From contig NZ_ANMO01000117.1 of the NCBI RefSeq assembly GCF_000338295.1, forward strand, positions 1-64,000: a stretch of DNA of 64,000 nt, read 5' to 3'. Positions 1 to 8,532 of this stretch are shown here, piece after piece. This DNA comes from Rhodopirellula europaea 6C. GTDB taxonomy: Bacteria; Planctomycetota; Planctomycetia; Pirellulales; Pirellulaceae. The notes beneath the pieces were generated by a model. It saw nothing but the letters and a program-made list of their open reading frames with translations. It was not told where the DNA came from and searched no databases. Position numbers and translations under genes: made by a program. The first letter of the stretch is position 1; every line of letters begins with the position of its first letter.

Positions 1-362
1 CGTGCTCGGCAGCAAACGCTTCGCTGGATCTGTTCGAGCAGACTCCTTACGAAGTCGGCAACATCGAGACCATCCTTCGCGAAAGGTTGTTCGTGCTGCG
101 AGACGTTGACAACGTTGCCGACGTGCGATGTTTTGGGGCGATCGGAGTCGTTCAGTTACGCGATCCGCCCAACATGCAAACGGTTCAGGACGAGTTGGTT
201 CGGCGAGGTGTCTGGCTGCGTCCGTTTGGCGATTGCTTGTACACGACTCCGCCGTTGTGCATCGGCGATGAATCGTTGCATCAGGTCTGCGACGCGATGA
301 TTGAGGCAACCCACGCGGTCATGCCACAAAACAATTCGCGTGAAGTCAATCAGTTGCGGTAG
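1..362 (+). CDS. bioA: Adenosylmethionine-8-amino-7-oxononanoate aminotransferase, C-terminal part
   Basis: This is the last ~119 codons of a class III PLP-dependent aminotransferase, cut by the left edge; the frame is open from base 3. BioA moves the amino group of S-adenosylmethionine onto 7-keto-8-aminopelargonate in biotin synthesis. The visible start (CSAANASLDLFE) matches the conserved stretch that follows GNPLAC in BioA. The later RGVWLRPFGDCLYTTPPLCI is the typical C-terminal BioA segment with the substrate-contacting arginine and the YTTPP-like motif. The PLP lysine lies upstream of the window. The stop overlaps the 3' end of the convergent phosphatase/cytochrome gene by 13 bases. 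Another class III aminotransferase is possible but less likely, given the match to BioA at both ends. Confidence 0.85.
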   Translation, partial: CSAANASLDLFEQTPYEVGNIETILRERLFVLRDVDNVADVRCFGAIGVVQLRDPPNMQTVQDELVRRGVWLRPFGDCLYTTPPLCIGDESLHQVCDAMIEATHAVMPQNNSREVNQLR

Positions 363-1234
363 CGTTCGTGACATTGATTGCAGGCCTGCTTGAGTCGAGC
401 CATCGACTCGCGCAATTCCTGCCAGTCCTCTCGTTCGACTTGGGATTCCATGCCATGAACCAAACGAACGGAATCGTGCATCCACGGACGCATTTCTTCG
501 TTGCAAACGCGGTGTGACTCTCGCAAAGCCTCTTGCAGCAACCGAACGTCGCTCACCTTCCATTCGTTGGTCTTCATCGAATCCGACAGGACTTCGTACT
601 GCAACGATGTATCGACCATGTGAGAGGCCAGCGTGCTGATTTCGGCGACTTCGACCAACTTGGGCAGTTCAGCCGAAGTTGGTTGCGGTCGAAAGCCATC
701 GACGTCTCGCCAAAGACCCGCGTACTGCGAACCGGTGCCCGCTTTTTTAAGAAGTTCGACGGCTTGTTTGCGGTCCAGCCAACCGGCCGACTGCGCGATC
801 ACGGCGGCCATCGCCGGCCCGCGGTGTTTGCCGTGATGGCAGTGCACGTACATGGGATCTTTGATCTGTTTGGTCAATGCTGCCGCGGCTTTGCAGGCAT
901 ATTCGTGGACGCCGTCATACCCAATCGGAATGTGGATGTAACGCAGTCCGTATTTGCGAGCGATTTCGATCTCGGGGCGTTGTCCATCCACGCTGACGAC
1001 GACCTTCAAACCCAACTTGGCGAGCTCAGCAAAAGCTTCCTCGCCGTCCGGCGCAGCACCAGACATCAGTTGCGGATGAATCTCGATTCGGTTCTCAAGA
1101 ACGGATTCTTGTGACTTTGCTGGATCGTCGGCGATGGTGTGGACCGTGCCCACGAAAAATGCAAAGAGAAGGAATGCGACGAGCGTGCAAGACCAACCCA
1201 AAACCCGAATGATGCGACGTTGTGAATGAAACAT
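350..1234 (-). CDS. Membrane-anchored phosphatase-like protein fused to a cytochrome c'-like domain
   Basis: A 294-residue protein, using the ATG just before FHSQRRIIRV; an in-frame extension to 1336 adds no recognisable sequence. Residues ~8-32 form one hydrophobic segment (signal anchor or signal peptide). Residues ~45-185 look like a dual-specificity/tyrosine phosphatase fold: beta strands KVVVSV and YIHIPI, a candidate acid Asp107, then YVHCHHGKHRGPAMA, which fits the CX5R P-loop with Cys132 and Arg138, although the usual Ser/Thr after Arg is Gly. Residues ~195-294 are helical and end in CNQCHERYR (haem Cys285, Cys288, His289), the C-terminal haem signature of cytochrome c'/c556. An exported protein with both domains is unusual. 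Its substrate is unknown; redox gating of the phosphatase is only a guess. Confidence 0.75.
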   Translation of the reverse strand: MFHSQRRIIRVLGWSCTLVAFLLFAFFVGTVHTIADDPAKSQESVLENRIEIHPQLMSGAAPDGEEAFAELAKLGLKVVVSVDGQRPEIEIARKYGLRYIHIPIGYDGVHEYACKAAAALTKQIKDPMYVHCHHGKHRGPAMAAVIAQSAGWLDRKQAVELLKKAGTGSQYAGLWRDVDGFRPQPTSAELPKLVEVAEISTLASHMVDTSLQYEVLSDSMKTNEWKVSDVRLLQEALRESHRVCNEEMRPWMHDSVRLVHGMESQVEREDWQELRESMARLKQACNQCHERYRN

Positions 1235-1299
1235 GCGACATAGAATACCGCATTTTGAAACGCTGGTGAAAGCTTGCACATGCAAAGAGGAACGACGCT

Positions 1300-1339
1300 C
1301 CGATGACGCCTGAGAACGTGTGTCCTCAGGCGTCATCGG
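1300..1339. repeat. Perfect 15-bp inverted repeat (hairpin)
   Basis: Bases 1300-1314 are exactly complementary to 1325-1339 with a 10-base loop. It lies 134 bases past the stop of the minus-strand lipoprotein gene at 1474 and 65 bases before the start of the phosphatase/cytochrome gene. Neither side carries a clear U tract, so it may act as a processing or attenuation hairpin rather than a classical intrinsic terminator. Confidence 0.6.
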
Positions 1340-1473
1340 TGCGACTTGCGACGGATCGCTTACCGTTCTCTTCCGTTGATAGAAGCCATGGCGAGGCGGC
1401 TACTTTCAGTTCATCGGTCTTTTCGGCAAACAATTTGCTCGCTGTTTCAACGAGCAATCGAAAGCAGAGATGC

Positions 1474-1896
1474 CTATGACTTCATCAGTTCGATGGTGAC
1501 GCTGTTTTCGCCTTCGCTGACAACCGCCTGGATATCGGTAGTCGTTTCGTTCCAGTACTTCTCTGGAACGGATTCGTCAATTTTGACGGCTTCGGGAGAA
1601 CCTTCTTCCATCGGAACGGTCTTCGGCGCAAGGTACACGTTGTAGGTTCCGCTTGGAATGGGATCCTTGAGTGCGAATTGGCCTCCGTCACCAATATCCG
1701 TTCCGGCGGCTTGGCCGGTGGAAGAGTCCAAGAACATCACCGCGGCGTCATCGTATGGCTTGCCGTTCAAGCTGACGGTTCCTTCCACCGTGCCGACGGG
1801 AGGTGTGTCGCTGCATCCGAGTGAAAGTGTTGAAAGACAAGCTATTGCGGAAAGTAGAAATGTGGATCGGATCGACGTGAACGTTTTTTGAGTCAT
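1474..1896 (-). CDS. Small lipoprotein with carboxypeptidase-regulatory-like beta sandwich
   Basis: A 140-residue exported lipoprotein. The N-terminus has a charged start, a hydrophobic core and the lipobox LSLGC, with Cys28 as the likely lipidated residue. The rest (VEGTVSLNGKPYDDAAVMF, then DGGQFALKDPIPSGTYNVYL) follows the transthyretin/carboxypeptidase-regulatory-like pattern: a GTV-L-GKP opening strand and a G-F-L-PSGTY turn. Such proteins are abundant in planctomycetes, usually with no known function, and are thought to act in the cell envelope. It sits 117 bases downstream of the DUF1559 gene on the same strand and may be cotranscribed. Specific role unknown. Confidence 0.85.
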   Translation of the reverse strand: MTQKTFTSIRSTFLLSAIACLSTLSLGCSDTPPVGTVEGTVSLNGKPYDDAAVMFLDSSTGQAAGTDIGDGGQFALKDPIPSGTYNVYLAPKTVPMEEGSPEAVKIDESVPEKYWNETTTDIQAVVSEGENSVTIELMKS

Positions 1897-2013
1897 CTGA
1901 GGAATCGCTTTGCTTCGAAAAAGTTGAATTAGTTGATGGCGGTCGCGGGATCGCCGGTTGAGTCGACGAGTCCCGCGTGTCTTTCCGCCGGCTGAACATG
2001 TGTCATGCGAAAA

Positions 2014-3006
2014 CTATTGCGGGAAGGTGGTGACTTCACCGTCGTAGCGGCAACACAGTTGTTTCAGCAGCAAGAAGTCGATCGAATCGGTTATGAATTG
2101 AACGCTCGCATCGCCCATCACCACATTGATTCCGCCGGTGTGCATGGAGTTGATCACGGTGTTGTTTCGGTACATGCGATCGGTCGCCCCCGTTTGCACG
2201 ATCTGCGAGTTCGGCGCAAACCGAACGCAGGTTGTTCCGGTTTGCCAAAGGTCCCAGCTGCTCGGTCCGTCAACTGGGCGAGGGTGCCTCGAACCCATCC
2301 AACCGCCGTAGTAGTTGGATGTTCGATTGACTCCGTCGACCCAGCCGGATTGCTCGGCAATCATGATTGCGTTGGTCGTTCCGTCGACGACGTCTCGCAT
2401 TTTGATTTTGCCGTTGGCGAACAACATTCCGTTGTTGGATGACCATCCGTGACCAAGGTCAGCGGTCCCTTTGTTAGGGTCACCGCCGGGAACAGGGCGA
2501 GCGGCACCTTGAATTCCGACATACATGACATTCATCGCACCTTCGGAATTGTTTGACACCGGTGCGTTCTCAAACATATCGATGGCGGACGAAGGGCACG
2601 CGTAAGTTGGCACGGCGAGATACTTCAGGATTTCGTTGCCGAGAAGTGCATCTGCACCGGCGGCTCCACCGGCCATGAAGTGGGATGAGTAGCTGAACTC
2701 AAGTTGTTCGTGGATGTTGCCTTGTTCGATGAATGGCAGAATCAACGCGCGCCAGTTCGATCCGCTGGCGGGCCATGCTTCTCGAAGGTTATAGGAACCA
2801 AGAGGAAAGCTTGACATCGTGTCGTGATAGTTGTGCATCGCTAAACCAAGTTGTTTCATGTTGTTCGAACAACTCATTCTTCTGGCGGCTTCTCTCGCAG
2901 ATTGGACTGCGGGAAGAAGGAGTCCAACCAAGACACCGATGATCGCTATGACAACCAATAGCTCGACCAAGGTGAATCCAGAGTTTCCATGTTGCTTCTG
3001 ACGCAT
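2014..3006 (-). CDS. DUF1559 protein with type IV pilin-like N-terminus
   Basis: A 330-residue protein starting at the ATG that places GFTLVELLVVIAIIGVLVG near the N-terminus; an upstream extension to 3144 is non-coding in character. The G|FTLVE prepilin cleavage/methylation motif and hydrophobic helix are followed by LLPAVQSAREAARRMSCSNN, the diagnostic opening of DUF1559 (SBP_bac_10-like, H-X9-DG type) proteins. The C-terminal part has the conserved HTGGINVVMGDASVQFITDSID block. It ends in a short LLLKQLCCRYDGE tail, unlike the ESPYG tail of the two paralogues at 59644 and 61286. These proteins occur in many copies in planctomycetes, and pseudopilin-like assembly or surface display is inferred from the N-terminus. 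Function is not established. Confidence 0.93.
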   Translation of the reverse strand: MRQKQHGNSGFTLVELLVVIAIIGVLVGLLLPAVQSAREAARRMSCSNNMKQLGLAMHNYHDTMSSFPLGSYNLREAWPASGSNWRALILPFIEQGNIHEQLEFSYSSHFMAGGAAGADALLGNEILKYLAVPTYACPSSAIDMFENAPVSNNSEGAMNVMYVGIQGAARPVPGGDPNKGTADLGHGWSSNNGMLFANGKIKMRDVVDGTTNAIMIAEQSGWVDGVNRTSNYYGGWMGSRHPRPVDGPSSWDLWQTGTTCVRFAPNSQIVQTGATDRMYRNNTVINSMHTGGINVVMGDASVQFITDSIDFLLLKQLCCRYDGEVTTFPQ

Positions 3007-3534
3007 CGACAATTCCTTAGGTGAGAGATTCGATGCCGTGATTGGACACGTGCAATCGAAACATAAGGTGAAGGAGGGAAGAATCCTTCCCGAAAGATCG
3101 CTTCGTCGAGTGAGTTTTGGACTCCGCCCATTCACTTGCACCACTCAGGCGAAGAGGTTGCGAAGGCAAAGGCAATGCCAAAGCACCACGGAGCTGGTCA
3201 GAACCAACGGAAGAGGTATGCGGCGGGAAGATGAGGCGCGGTGCGGACGCGCAATGCTGTCTCAGGGACCGTTAGCACTGAGCGGACAAGGAAGAAATCA
3301 AGCGTGTCGCGAATCGTTTGCTGCCTATGACATGCGCACGGTCGTAGCATGCGCGTCTTAATTGTGAGCAGCCCCCCGCATCGGTCGGATGCATCTGCAC
3401 AGTATGCGTCAACGTCGTCGTCGGACGACTGAGTTGACTTGGCGTTTTGGGTAGATTGTGAACGCTTGTTTCAGACCATTAGGCTGCTTTGCCTGACATG
3501 TACAAGCAATCAAAGCGTTGACATTTCCACGTGC
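3007..3534. other. Intergenic region without a supported gene
   Basis: 528 bases upstream of the DUF1559 gene and downstream of the radical-SAM gene, both on the minus strand. Short open frames here lack any family signature or good start context. The heptamer CATGCGC occurs twice (3331-3337 and 3348-3354) with ~10 bases between copies. The DUF1559 promoter should lie in the left part; I cannot place -35/-10 boxes with confidence. Confidence 0.5.
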
Positions 3535-4797
3535 TTAGACTTGTCCAGTCGCGGCTGACTCAAACGCATCAAAGAGGCTCAGTTGGACGGACTTGGGACG
3601 CAATCGGTCACGCAGTCCAACGCTGTCCAGGCTGAGTGGTTCCGGATGACGATCGGCGGTGATCAGGAAAGGGCGAGCCTTTTTGTACGACACGCCGATT
3701 CGAATCAAATCTTCATCTCGGATGGAGTGGTGACGGCGTGTGTTGAGAATTCGTTTGACACCTCGTTCACCGATTCCCGGGACCCGCAGCAGCATCTCTC
3801 GCGACGCACGATTGACATCGATCGGGAACCGTTCGCGGTTGCGAAGTGCCCAGGCGAGTTTGGGGTCGATGTCCAAGTCCAGGTTTTGCGATTCCGGCGT
3901 GGTCAGTTCCGAAGCATCGAAACCGTAGAACCTCAGCAGCCAATCAGCTTGGTACAAACGATGTTCACGCACCAACGGAGGCGACATGCCCGGCAGGCGT
4001 GCATCCGCGTGCGGGATTGGGCTGTACGCCGAATAGTAGACCCGCCGCAATTGATGTGTACCGTACAGGACCGACGAAGTGTTCAAGATGTCTTGATCGG
4101 TCGAGTCGGTTGCACCAACGATCATTTGGGTGCTCTGACCCGCTGGCACAAACTGCGGCACACGCAAGCCTCGTTTGCGATCCGATGTGATCTCGTCCCG
4201 TTTGACTTTGATCCGATCCATCGATTGTTCGATCGCCGGACGCTTCTTTTCTGGAGCGAGCGTTTTCAAATCGCCGACGGTTGGCAGCTCGATGTTGATG
4301 CTCAATCGGTCGGCGTATTGTCCCGCCGTTTCGATCAAGTCATCCGCCGCGTTCGGAATGGTTTTCAAGTGGATGTAGCCGCGAAACAATTCTCGTTCGC
4401 GAAGAGTTTTTGCAACCTCGATCATTTGCCCCATGGTGTAGTCGGAGTCCTGAATGATTCCGCTGCTGAGAAACAAACCTTCGATGTAGTTGCGACGGTA
4501 GAAATCCATCGTCAGCTTGACGACTTGTTCCGGTGTGAACCGTGCGCGTGGGGTGTCGCTGCTGATTCGGTTGACACAGTACTGGCAATCGTAGATGCAG
4601 TAGTTCGTCAGCAATATTTTCAGCAAAGAAACACAGCGTCCGTCGGGTGTGTAGGAGTGGCAAATTCCCATGCCTTCGGTGCTGCCCAGGCCGCCCTTCG
4701 ACTCTCGTTTGGATCCGCTGCTGGCGCAGGAAGCATCGTATTTTGCTGCGTCGGCGAGGATCGCCAGTTTTCCGTTGATGTCTGATGGTGACGGCAT
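3535..4797 (-). CDS. Radical SAM protein of the putative DNA modification/repair type
   Basis: A 420-residue radical SAM enzyme. TNYCIYDCQYCVNR holds the CX3CX2C cluster-binding motif (Cys67, Cys71, Cys74). The early GMGICHSYTPDGRCVSLLKI and the later LFLSSGIIQDSDYTMG segment match the family named putative DNA modification/repair radical SAM protein, known for its linkage to a uracil-DNA-glycosylase-like partner. Residues ~330-362 (NRASREMLLRVPGIGERG) form a helix-hairpin-helix DNA-binding motif, which supports a nucleic acid substrate. The usual partner genes (the TIGR03915-type protein or fused glycosylase) are not next to it here. Substrate and reaction are unknown; family assignment is firm. 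Confidence 0.9.
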   Translation of the reverse strand: MPSPSDINGKLAILADAAKYDASCASSGSKRESKGGLGSTEGMGICHSYTPDGRCVSLLKILLTNYCIYDCQYCVNRISSDTPRARFTPEQVVKLTMDFYRRNYIEGLFLSSGIIQDSDYTMGQMIEVAKTLRERELFRGYIHLKTIPNAADDLIETAGQYADRLSINIELPTVGDLKTLAPEKKRPAIEQSMDRIKVKRDEITSDRKRGLRVPQFVPAGQSTQMIVGATDSTDQDILNTSSVLYGTHQLRRVYYSAYSPIPHADARLPGMSPPLVREHRLYQADWLLRFYGFDASELTTPESQNLDLDIDPKLAWALRNRERFPIDVNRASREMLLRVPGIGERGVKRILNTRRHHSIRDEDLIRIGVSYKKARPFLITADRHPEPLSLDSVGLRDRLRPKSVQLSLFDAFESAATGQV

Positions 4798-5076
4798 GAA
4801 GTCTCGCGTTGAGTGGATACCGCAGGATCGTTTCCGCGGCGGATTCCGTTGGCACGGCGAACTTGCAAACCCCGCGCCTGATGGTCAGGTCAAAAGTTGG
4901 TCTGATCAAATGTATCGGAGCGTCGAGAGTCGAACGCCGTCCATCCCGTAGAACCGTTAAAACCGGGCCGAGTTGACAGTTCGGGATGGTCGAAGTGGCG
5001 GTTTTTTCGAGAATCCTTTGACGCCGTCGAAAAGATTGGGTTTGCTGATGACTGGCCGCTGAAACTACGACGGCCG

Positions 5077-6360
5077 GTGCTCAACGAACAAGGATTCAAT
5101 TTGTCTTTCTACGTCTTTTTGCTGGTCTTGGTATCGCTCTGCTGCGGTTCCGCCCCTGGTTGGTCGGAACCGTCGTTCCGGTCGGTGATGGCCAGCGTCG
5201 CGTTGGTGGCGGGATGGACAATCCTGTGTCACACGGCCGCTCGGATGATGGTTTTGCAGGTCAAGCGAGGACACATGCGAATTCGCGATGCGAGCCGGAT
5301 GCTTGAGATTCAGCTGGACATTTTTCGCTGGCTGGGACTGCCCGTCGTGCTGACTTGCCTCGGTGCGTTTTCATTGGCCGCTTGGTCTCGCGAACAACCG
5401 ATTCTGGAATCCAGCATGATGCTGCAATCCATCGTTTTGCTGATGCCTGGTATCACCATTCTGCTTGCGACCTGGTCCGCCGAGCATGTCTTCGGGGCTC
5501 GGTTGGGCCTGACTGACTCGTCTCTACGAAACTACTTTGTTTCGTTGTGGTCTGGACTTCGTGCCGGTCCCGTTTGGTTGATCATTCCAACCATGCTCTT
5601 TTTGTTGCTGGGTGATTTGGCAGAATGGAGCCAACCGATCGCGACGGGCAACGCGGTAGCAATCGGTATCGGCGTCGGCATCGCGGTGATCGCATTTGTG
5701 CTGCCGTGGATCGTTGGCCGAGTCATCCGGCAAGAAACAATGTCGACCACCGATCGCGAATCGATCACGTTGTGGCTCGACCGAGTCGGCGTAAAAACCG
5801 AAGGATGGACTGCGATGCGGATTGTCCGTTGGAACACAAACGGACGTGTCTTCAACGCGTTGGTGGCGGGTTTGTTTCGTCCCGGTCGGATGCTGCTGTT
5901 GTCCGATCGCGTGTTGGATGAATTGCCCCGTGGTCAGTTGTTGATGGTCGTCATGCACGAGGTCGCTCATGTGCGTCGCTGGCACGTTCCAATTCGGATG
6001 GCTGCTGTCGCTCCAGCATGGTTTGTTTCGATCTGGGTTGGATCCTTGTTCACAAATGAATCTTGGGGGGCAACCGTTGGCGGGCTGACTGGATTGTTGT
6101 TGACCGTGGGAACGTTGAGTGCCGTGGCGTATTTGACGGAATGGGACGCCGACGCGGTCGCTTGCAAGTTGGCTGTCAAAGCCGGCGGACAAGCTGAAGG
6201 GATGCCGGCGACGGAAGCCGAAGCAGCGGGAATGATGGCTGCGGCCTTGGGACGAGTCACGGCCGGACACCCCGCCGCACGTCGAGCGAGCTGGTTGCAC
6301 CCCAGTTTGGCGATGCGAGTCAAACGGTTGGCCAAACCACCTCGCATGCATCTGATTTGA
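5077..6360 (+). CDS. Integral membrane M48-type metallopeptidase
   Basis: A 427-residue protein with about five to seven hydrophobic segments in the first 230 residues. A cytoplasmic zinc peptidase domain follows: HEVAH at 294-298 gives two zinc ligands and the catalytic Glu295, and EWDAD (Glu355, Asp359) matches the ExxxD third-ligand motif of family M48 (HtpX/Ste24/Oma1 group). Hydrophobic segments around 305-350 flank the site, as in M48 integral membrane proteases. The start is a GTG at 5077; a TTG at 5101 is an alternative. It stands alone, transcribed away from the radical-SAM gene. The likely role is quality control of membrane proteins; the natural substrate cannot be told from sequence. 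Confidence 0.85.
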   Translation: MLNEQGFNLSFYVFLLVLVSLCCGSAPGWSEPSFRSVMASVALVAGWTILCHTAARMMVLQVKRGHMRIRDASRMLEIQLDIFRWLGLPVVLTCLGAFSLAAWSREQPILESSMMLQSIVLLMPGITILLATWSAEHVFGARLGLTDSSLRNYFVSLWSGLRAGPVWLIIPTMLFLLLGDLAEWSQPIATGNAVAIGIGVGIAVIAFVLPWIVGRVIRQETMSTTDRESITLWLDRVGVKTEGWTAMRIVRWNTNGRVFNALVAGLFRPGRMLLLSDRVLDELPRGQLLMVVMHEVAHVRRWHVPIRMAAVAPAWFVSIWVGSLFTNESWGATVGGLTGLLLTVGTLSAVAYLTEWDADAVACKLAVKAGGQAEGMPATEAEAAGMMAAALGRVTAGHPAARRASWLHPSLAMRVKRLAKPPRMHLI

Positions 6361-6477
6361 TCGAAACTTGCTCGCATCTTCATGATGGTCGAGCTCAGAT
6401 GGGGAAGGACTTGTAGAGGGCTTTGAGTTAGAATCGTGGTCCCCCACACGTTTCCCACCTGAAGAAGAGCCCCTTGC

Positions 6478-8532
6478 ATGCGTTCCCGCCATCTTCTGTG
6501 TTTGTTCGTTGGACTGATGGTTTGGTCCAATTCGTTCGCACCCATCCCAGCCAACTCGGCAGACTCCGCCCGCCAGCCAAACATCCTGTTTGTTTTGTAC
6601 GACGATCTTGGTTGGGGCGATTTGGGGTGCTACTACCAGAACGAATCCAAGCACGACAGGACGCACCAAACACCGCATTGGGATGCGATGGCGGCAGAAG
6701 GCTTGCAGATGCGGAACCACTACTGCCCGGCCCCCGTGTGTGCTCCCAGTCGCGCGTCGCTGCTGACCGGTGTGCATCAAGGCCATGCGTCGATCCGAGA
6801 CAACCAGTTTGACAAAGCGTTGCCAGACGTTCCGACGGTCGCATCGGTGTTGAAAGACGCTGGTTACACGACGGCTCTCGTCGGAAAGTATGGCTTGCAA
6901 GGCGAAGGCAGCAGTGCCGCCAATTGGCCGGCGTATCCGACCAAGCGTGGGTTTGACGAGTTCTTTGGCTACGTGCGTCACCGCGACGGCCACAACCATT
7001 ATCCCGCCGACAAATGGCCGATCGCCAATGGCGAAGCCCACGCCAACCCGGTTGAATTGTGGCACAACGACGACGAAATCTCATCGCAACTGAAGGGCTG
7101 CTACACGGCGGACTTGTTCACCGCGAAAACGAAAAAGTTCTTGGTTGAACACAAATCGCAATCGGCTGACGAACCGTTCTTCGTGTTCCTTTCCTACGAC
7201 ACACCTCACGCATCGATCCAGTATCCATCGGCGCCCTATCCAGAAGGCATGGGCGTCAACGGTGGCGTGCAGTGGCTCGGCGAGACCGACAGGATGATCA
7301 ACACGGTCGGGCCGATTGATTCGTACAAGCACCCTGACTATGCCAACCAAGGTTGGACGGATGCCGAAGTACGCTTCGCGACCAGCGTCCGACGGCTCGA
7401 CGACTTGATGGGCGACCTGCTGCAAACGCTTCGCGATTTGGAACTCGACGAAAACACCCTGGTGGTCTTCTCCAGCGACAACGGTCCGCACAGCGAATCG
7501 TATATCCAAAACGTGAATTACGACCCGACATCGTTTCAATCGTACGGTCCGTTTGATGGGATGAAGCGAGATTGTTACGAGGGTGGGATCCGTGTTCCGA
7601 CCATCGCTTGGTGGCCCGGAACGATTGCAGCTGGAATCGATCAAAGCCCAAGCCAATTCCACGATTGGTTGACCACGTTTGCCGATTTGGCGGGAGCGAC
7701 CGTTCCCGCCCGAGCAGACGGTGTTTCGCTGGTTCCCACGCTGTTGAAAGATGGCGAACAAGCGACGCCGACGACCTACGTTGAGTATTTCAACGGCGGC
7801 AAGACTCCGAACTACAAAGACTACGAGCCGTCTCGCCGGGGAGCGCGTCGCGGTCAAATGCAAGCGATCTTCATGGACGGCTACAAAGGAGTTCGGCACA
7901 ACATTCAATCGCACTCGGATCCGTTTGAGATCTACGACGTCGCGAAAGATCCCGGCGAAGCCAACAACTTAGCCGGAACGTCTCCCGAAATGAAAAAGCT
8001 GCAACAACGGATGCGCGACCGCGTGCTTCAGCTTCGTTCAGCCAACGCGACCGCCGAGCGTCCCTACGACGGCGAACCCATTCCCGCGGACGATTCCCTG
8101 AATGCGGACGACGCGATGGTGGTCACGTATTGTCCAACCAAGACATCCTTTGTTTCGCGTTTGGACCCGGCACAATCGACCAAGGTGGATGTCGAAGGAT
8201 TGGATCTCGCCGACGCAGTTCGCTCCGCCGGCAAAGGCAACGCACGCGTGCAAACGGTTTTGAATGTCGCGAAAACTGGGCGATACGAGTTGCGATTGAC
8301 GGCGACCGGCGATGCTGTTTTGCGTTTGCACGACGCGGCTTTGATCGACACGACCGGTCAGGACAAGACGGATGCATCGGTGGAAGTCACACTGCAAGCC
8401 GGCACGCACCCGGTTGACATGATCGTCCGTTTGGCGGGCAATGATTCCGTTCCCGCATTGGAACTGAACGAGCTGCCAGACGCTCCGAAAAAGTCACGCA
8501 AACCAGCAAAGAAGAAAAGGAACTCCAAATGA
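6478..8532 (+). CDS. Secreted arylsulfatase-type sulfatase
   Basis: A 684-residue type I sulfatase with a signal peptide (residues 1-28, ending ANSADSA). The metal-binding opening is NILFVLYDDLGWGDLGCY (Asp41, Asp42). CAPSRASLLTG contains the formylglycine site C-x-P-S-R with Cys88, so a formylglycine-generating enzyme elsewhere in the genome is needed. SSDNGPHSESY supplies later metal ligands. After the ~500-residue catalytic region comes a ~150-residue C-terminal beta-type domain ending in a lysine-rich tail (KKSRKPAKKKRNSK), longer than a minimal sulfatase. Enzymes of this group remove sulfate from sulfated polysaccharides, and planctomycetes carry many. The specific substrate is not predictable. 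The stop overlaps the start of the next gene (ATGA). Confidence 0.95.
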   Translation: MRSRHLLCLFVGLMVWSNSFAPIPANSADSARQPNILFVLYDDLGWGDLGCYYQNESKHDRTHQTPHWDAMAAEGLQMRNHYCPAPVCAPSRASLLTGVHQGHASIRDNQFDKALPDVPTVASVLKDAGYTTALVGKYGLQGEGSSAANWPAYPTKRGFDEFFGYVRHRDGHNHYPADKWPIANGEAHANPVELWHNDDEISSQLKGCYTADLFTAKTKKFLVEHKSQSADEPFFVFLSYDTPHASIQYPSAPYPEGMGVNGGVQWLGETDRMINTVGPIDSYKHPDYANQGWTDAEVRFATSVRRLDDLMGDLLQTLRDLELDENTLVVFSSDNGPHSESYIQNVNYDPTSFQSYGPFDGMKRDCYEGGIRVPTIAWWPGTIAAGIDQSPSQFHDWLTTFADLAGATVPARADGVSLVPTLLKDGEQATPTTYVEYFNGGKTPNYKDYEPSRRGARRGQMQAIFMDGYKGVRHNIQSHSDPFEIYDVAKDPGEANNLAGTSPEMKKLQQRMRDRVLQLRSANATAERPYDGEPIPADDSLNADDAMVVTYCPTKTSFVSRLDPAQSTKVDVEGLDLADAVRSAGKGNARVQTVLNVAKTGRYELRLTATGDAVLRLHDAALIDTTGQDKTDASVEVTLQAGTHPVDMIVRLAGNDSVPALELNELPDAPKKSRKPAKKKRNSK

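Noticed and set aside
3038-3361. 107-codon frame in the gap before the DUF1559 gene
   Set aside because: Arg/Gln-rich composition of a chance frame, no signature; it overlaps the expected DUF1559 promoter.
3583-4785. 400-codon plus-strand open frame antisense to the radical-SAM gene
   Set aside because: Arises from the codon usage of the real gene; no family motif, low-complexity composition, and the minus-strand product has an intact radical-SAM cluster motif.
5524-7065. 513-codon minus-strand open frame across the M48 peptidase and sulfatase genes
   Set aside because: It spans two unrelated, well-supported plus-strand genes, is rich in His/Gln/Arg/Ser as antisense frames are here, and has no recognisable domain.
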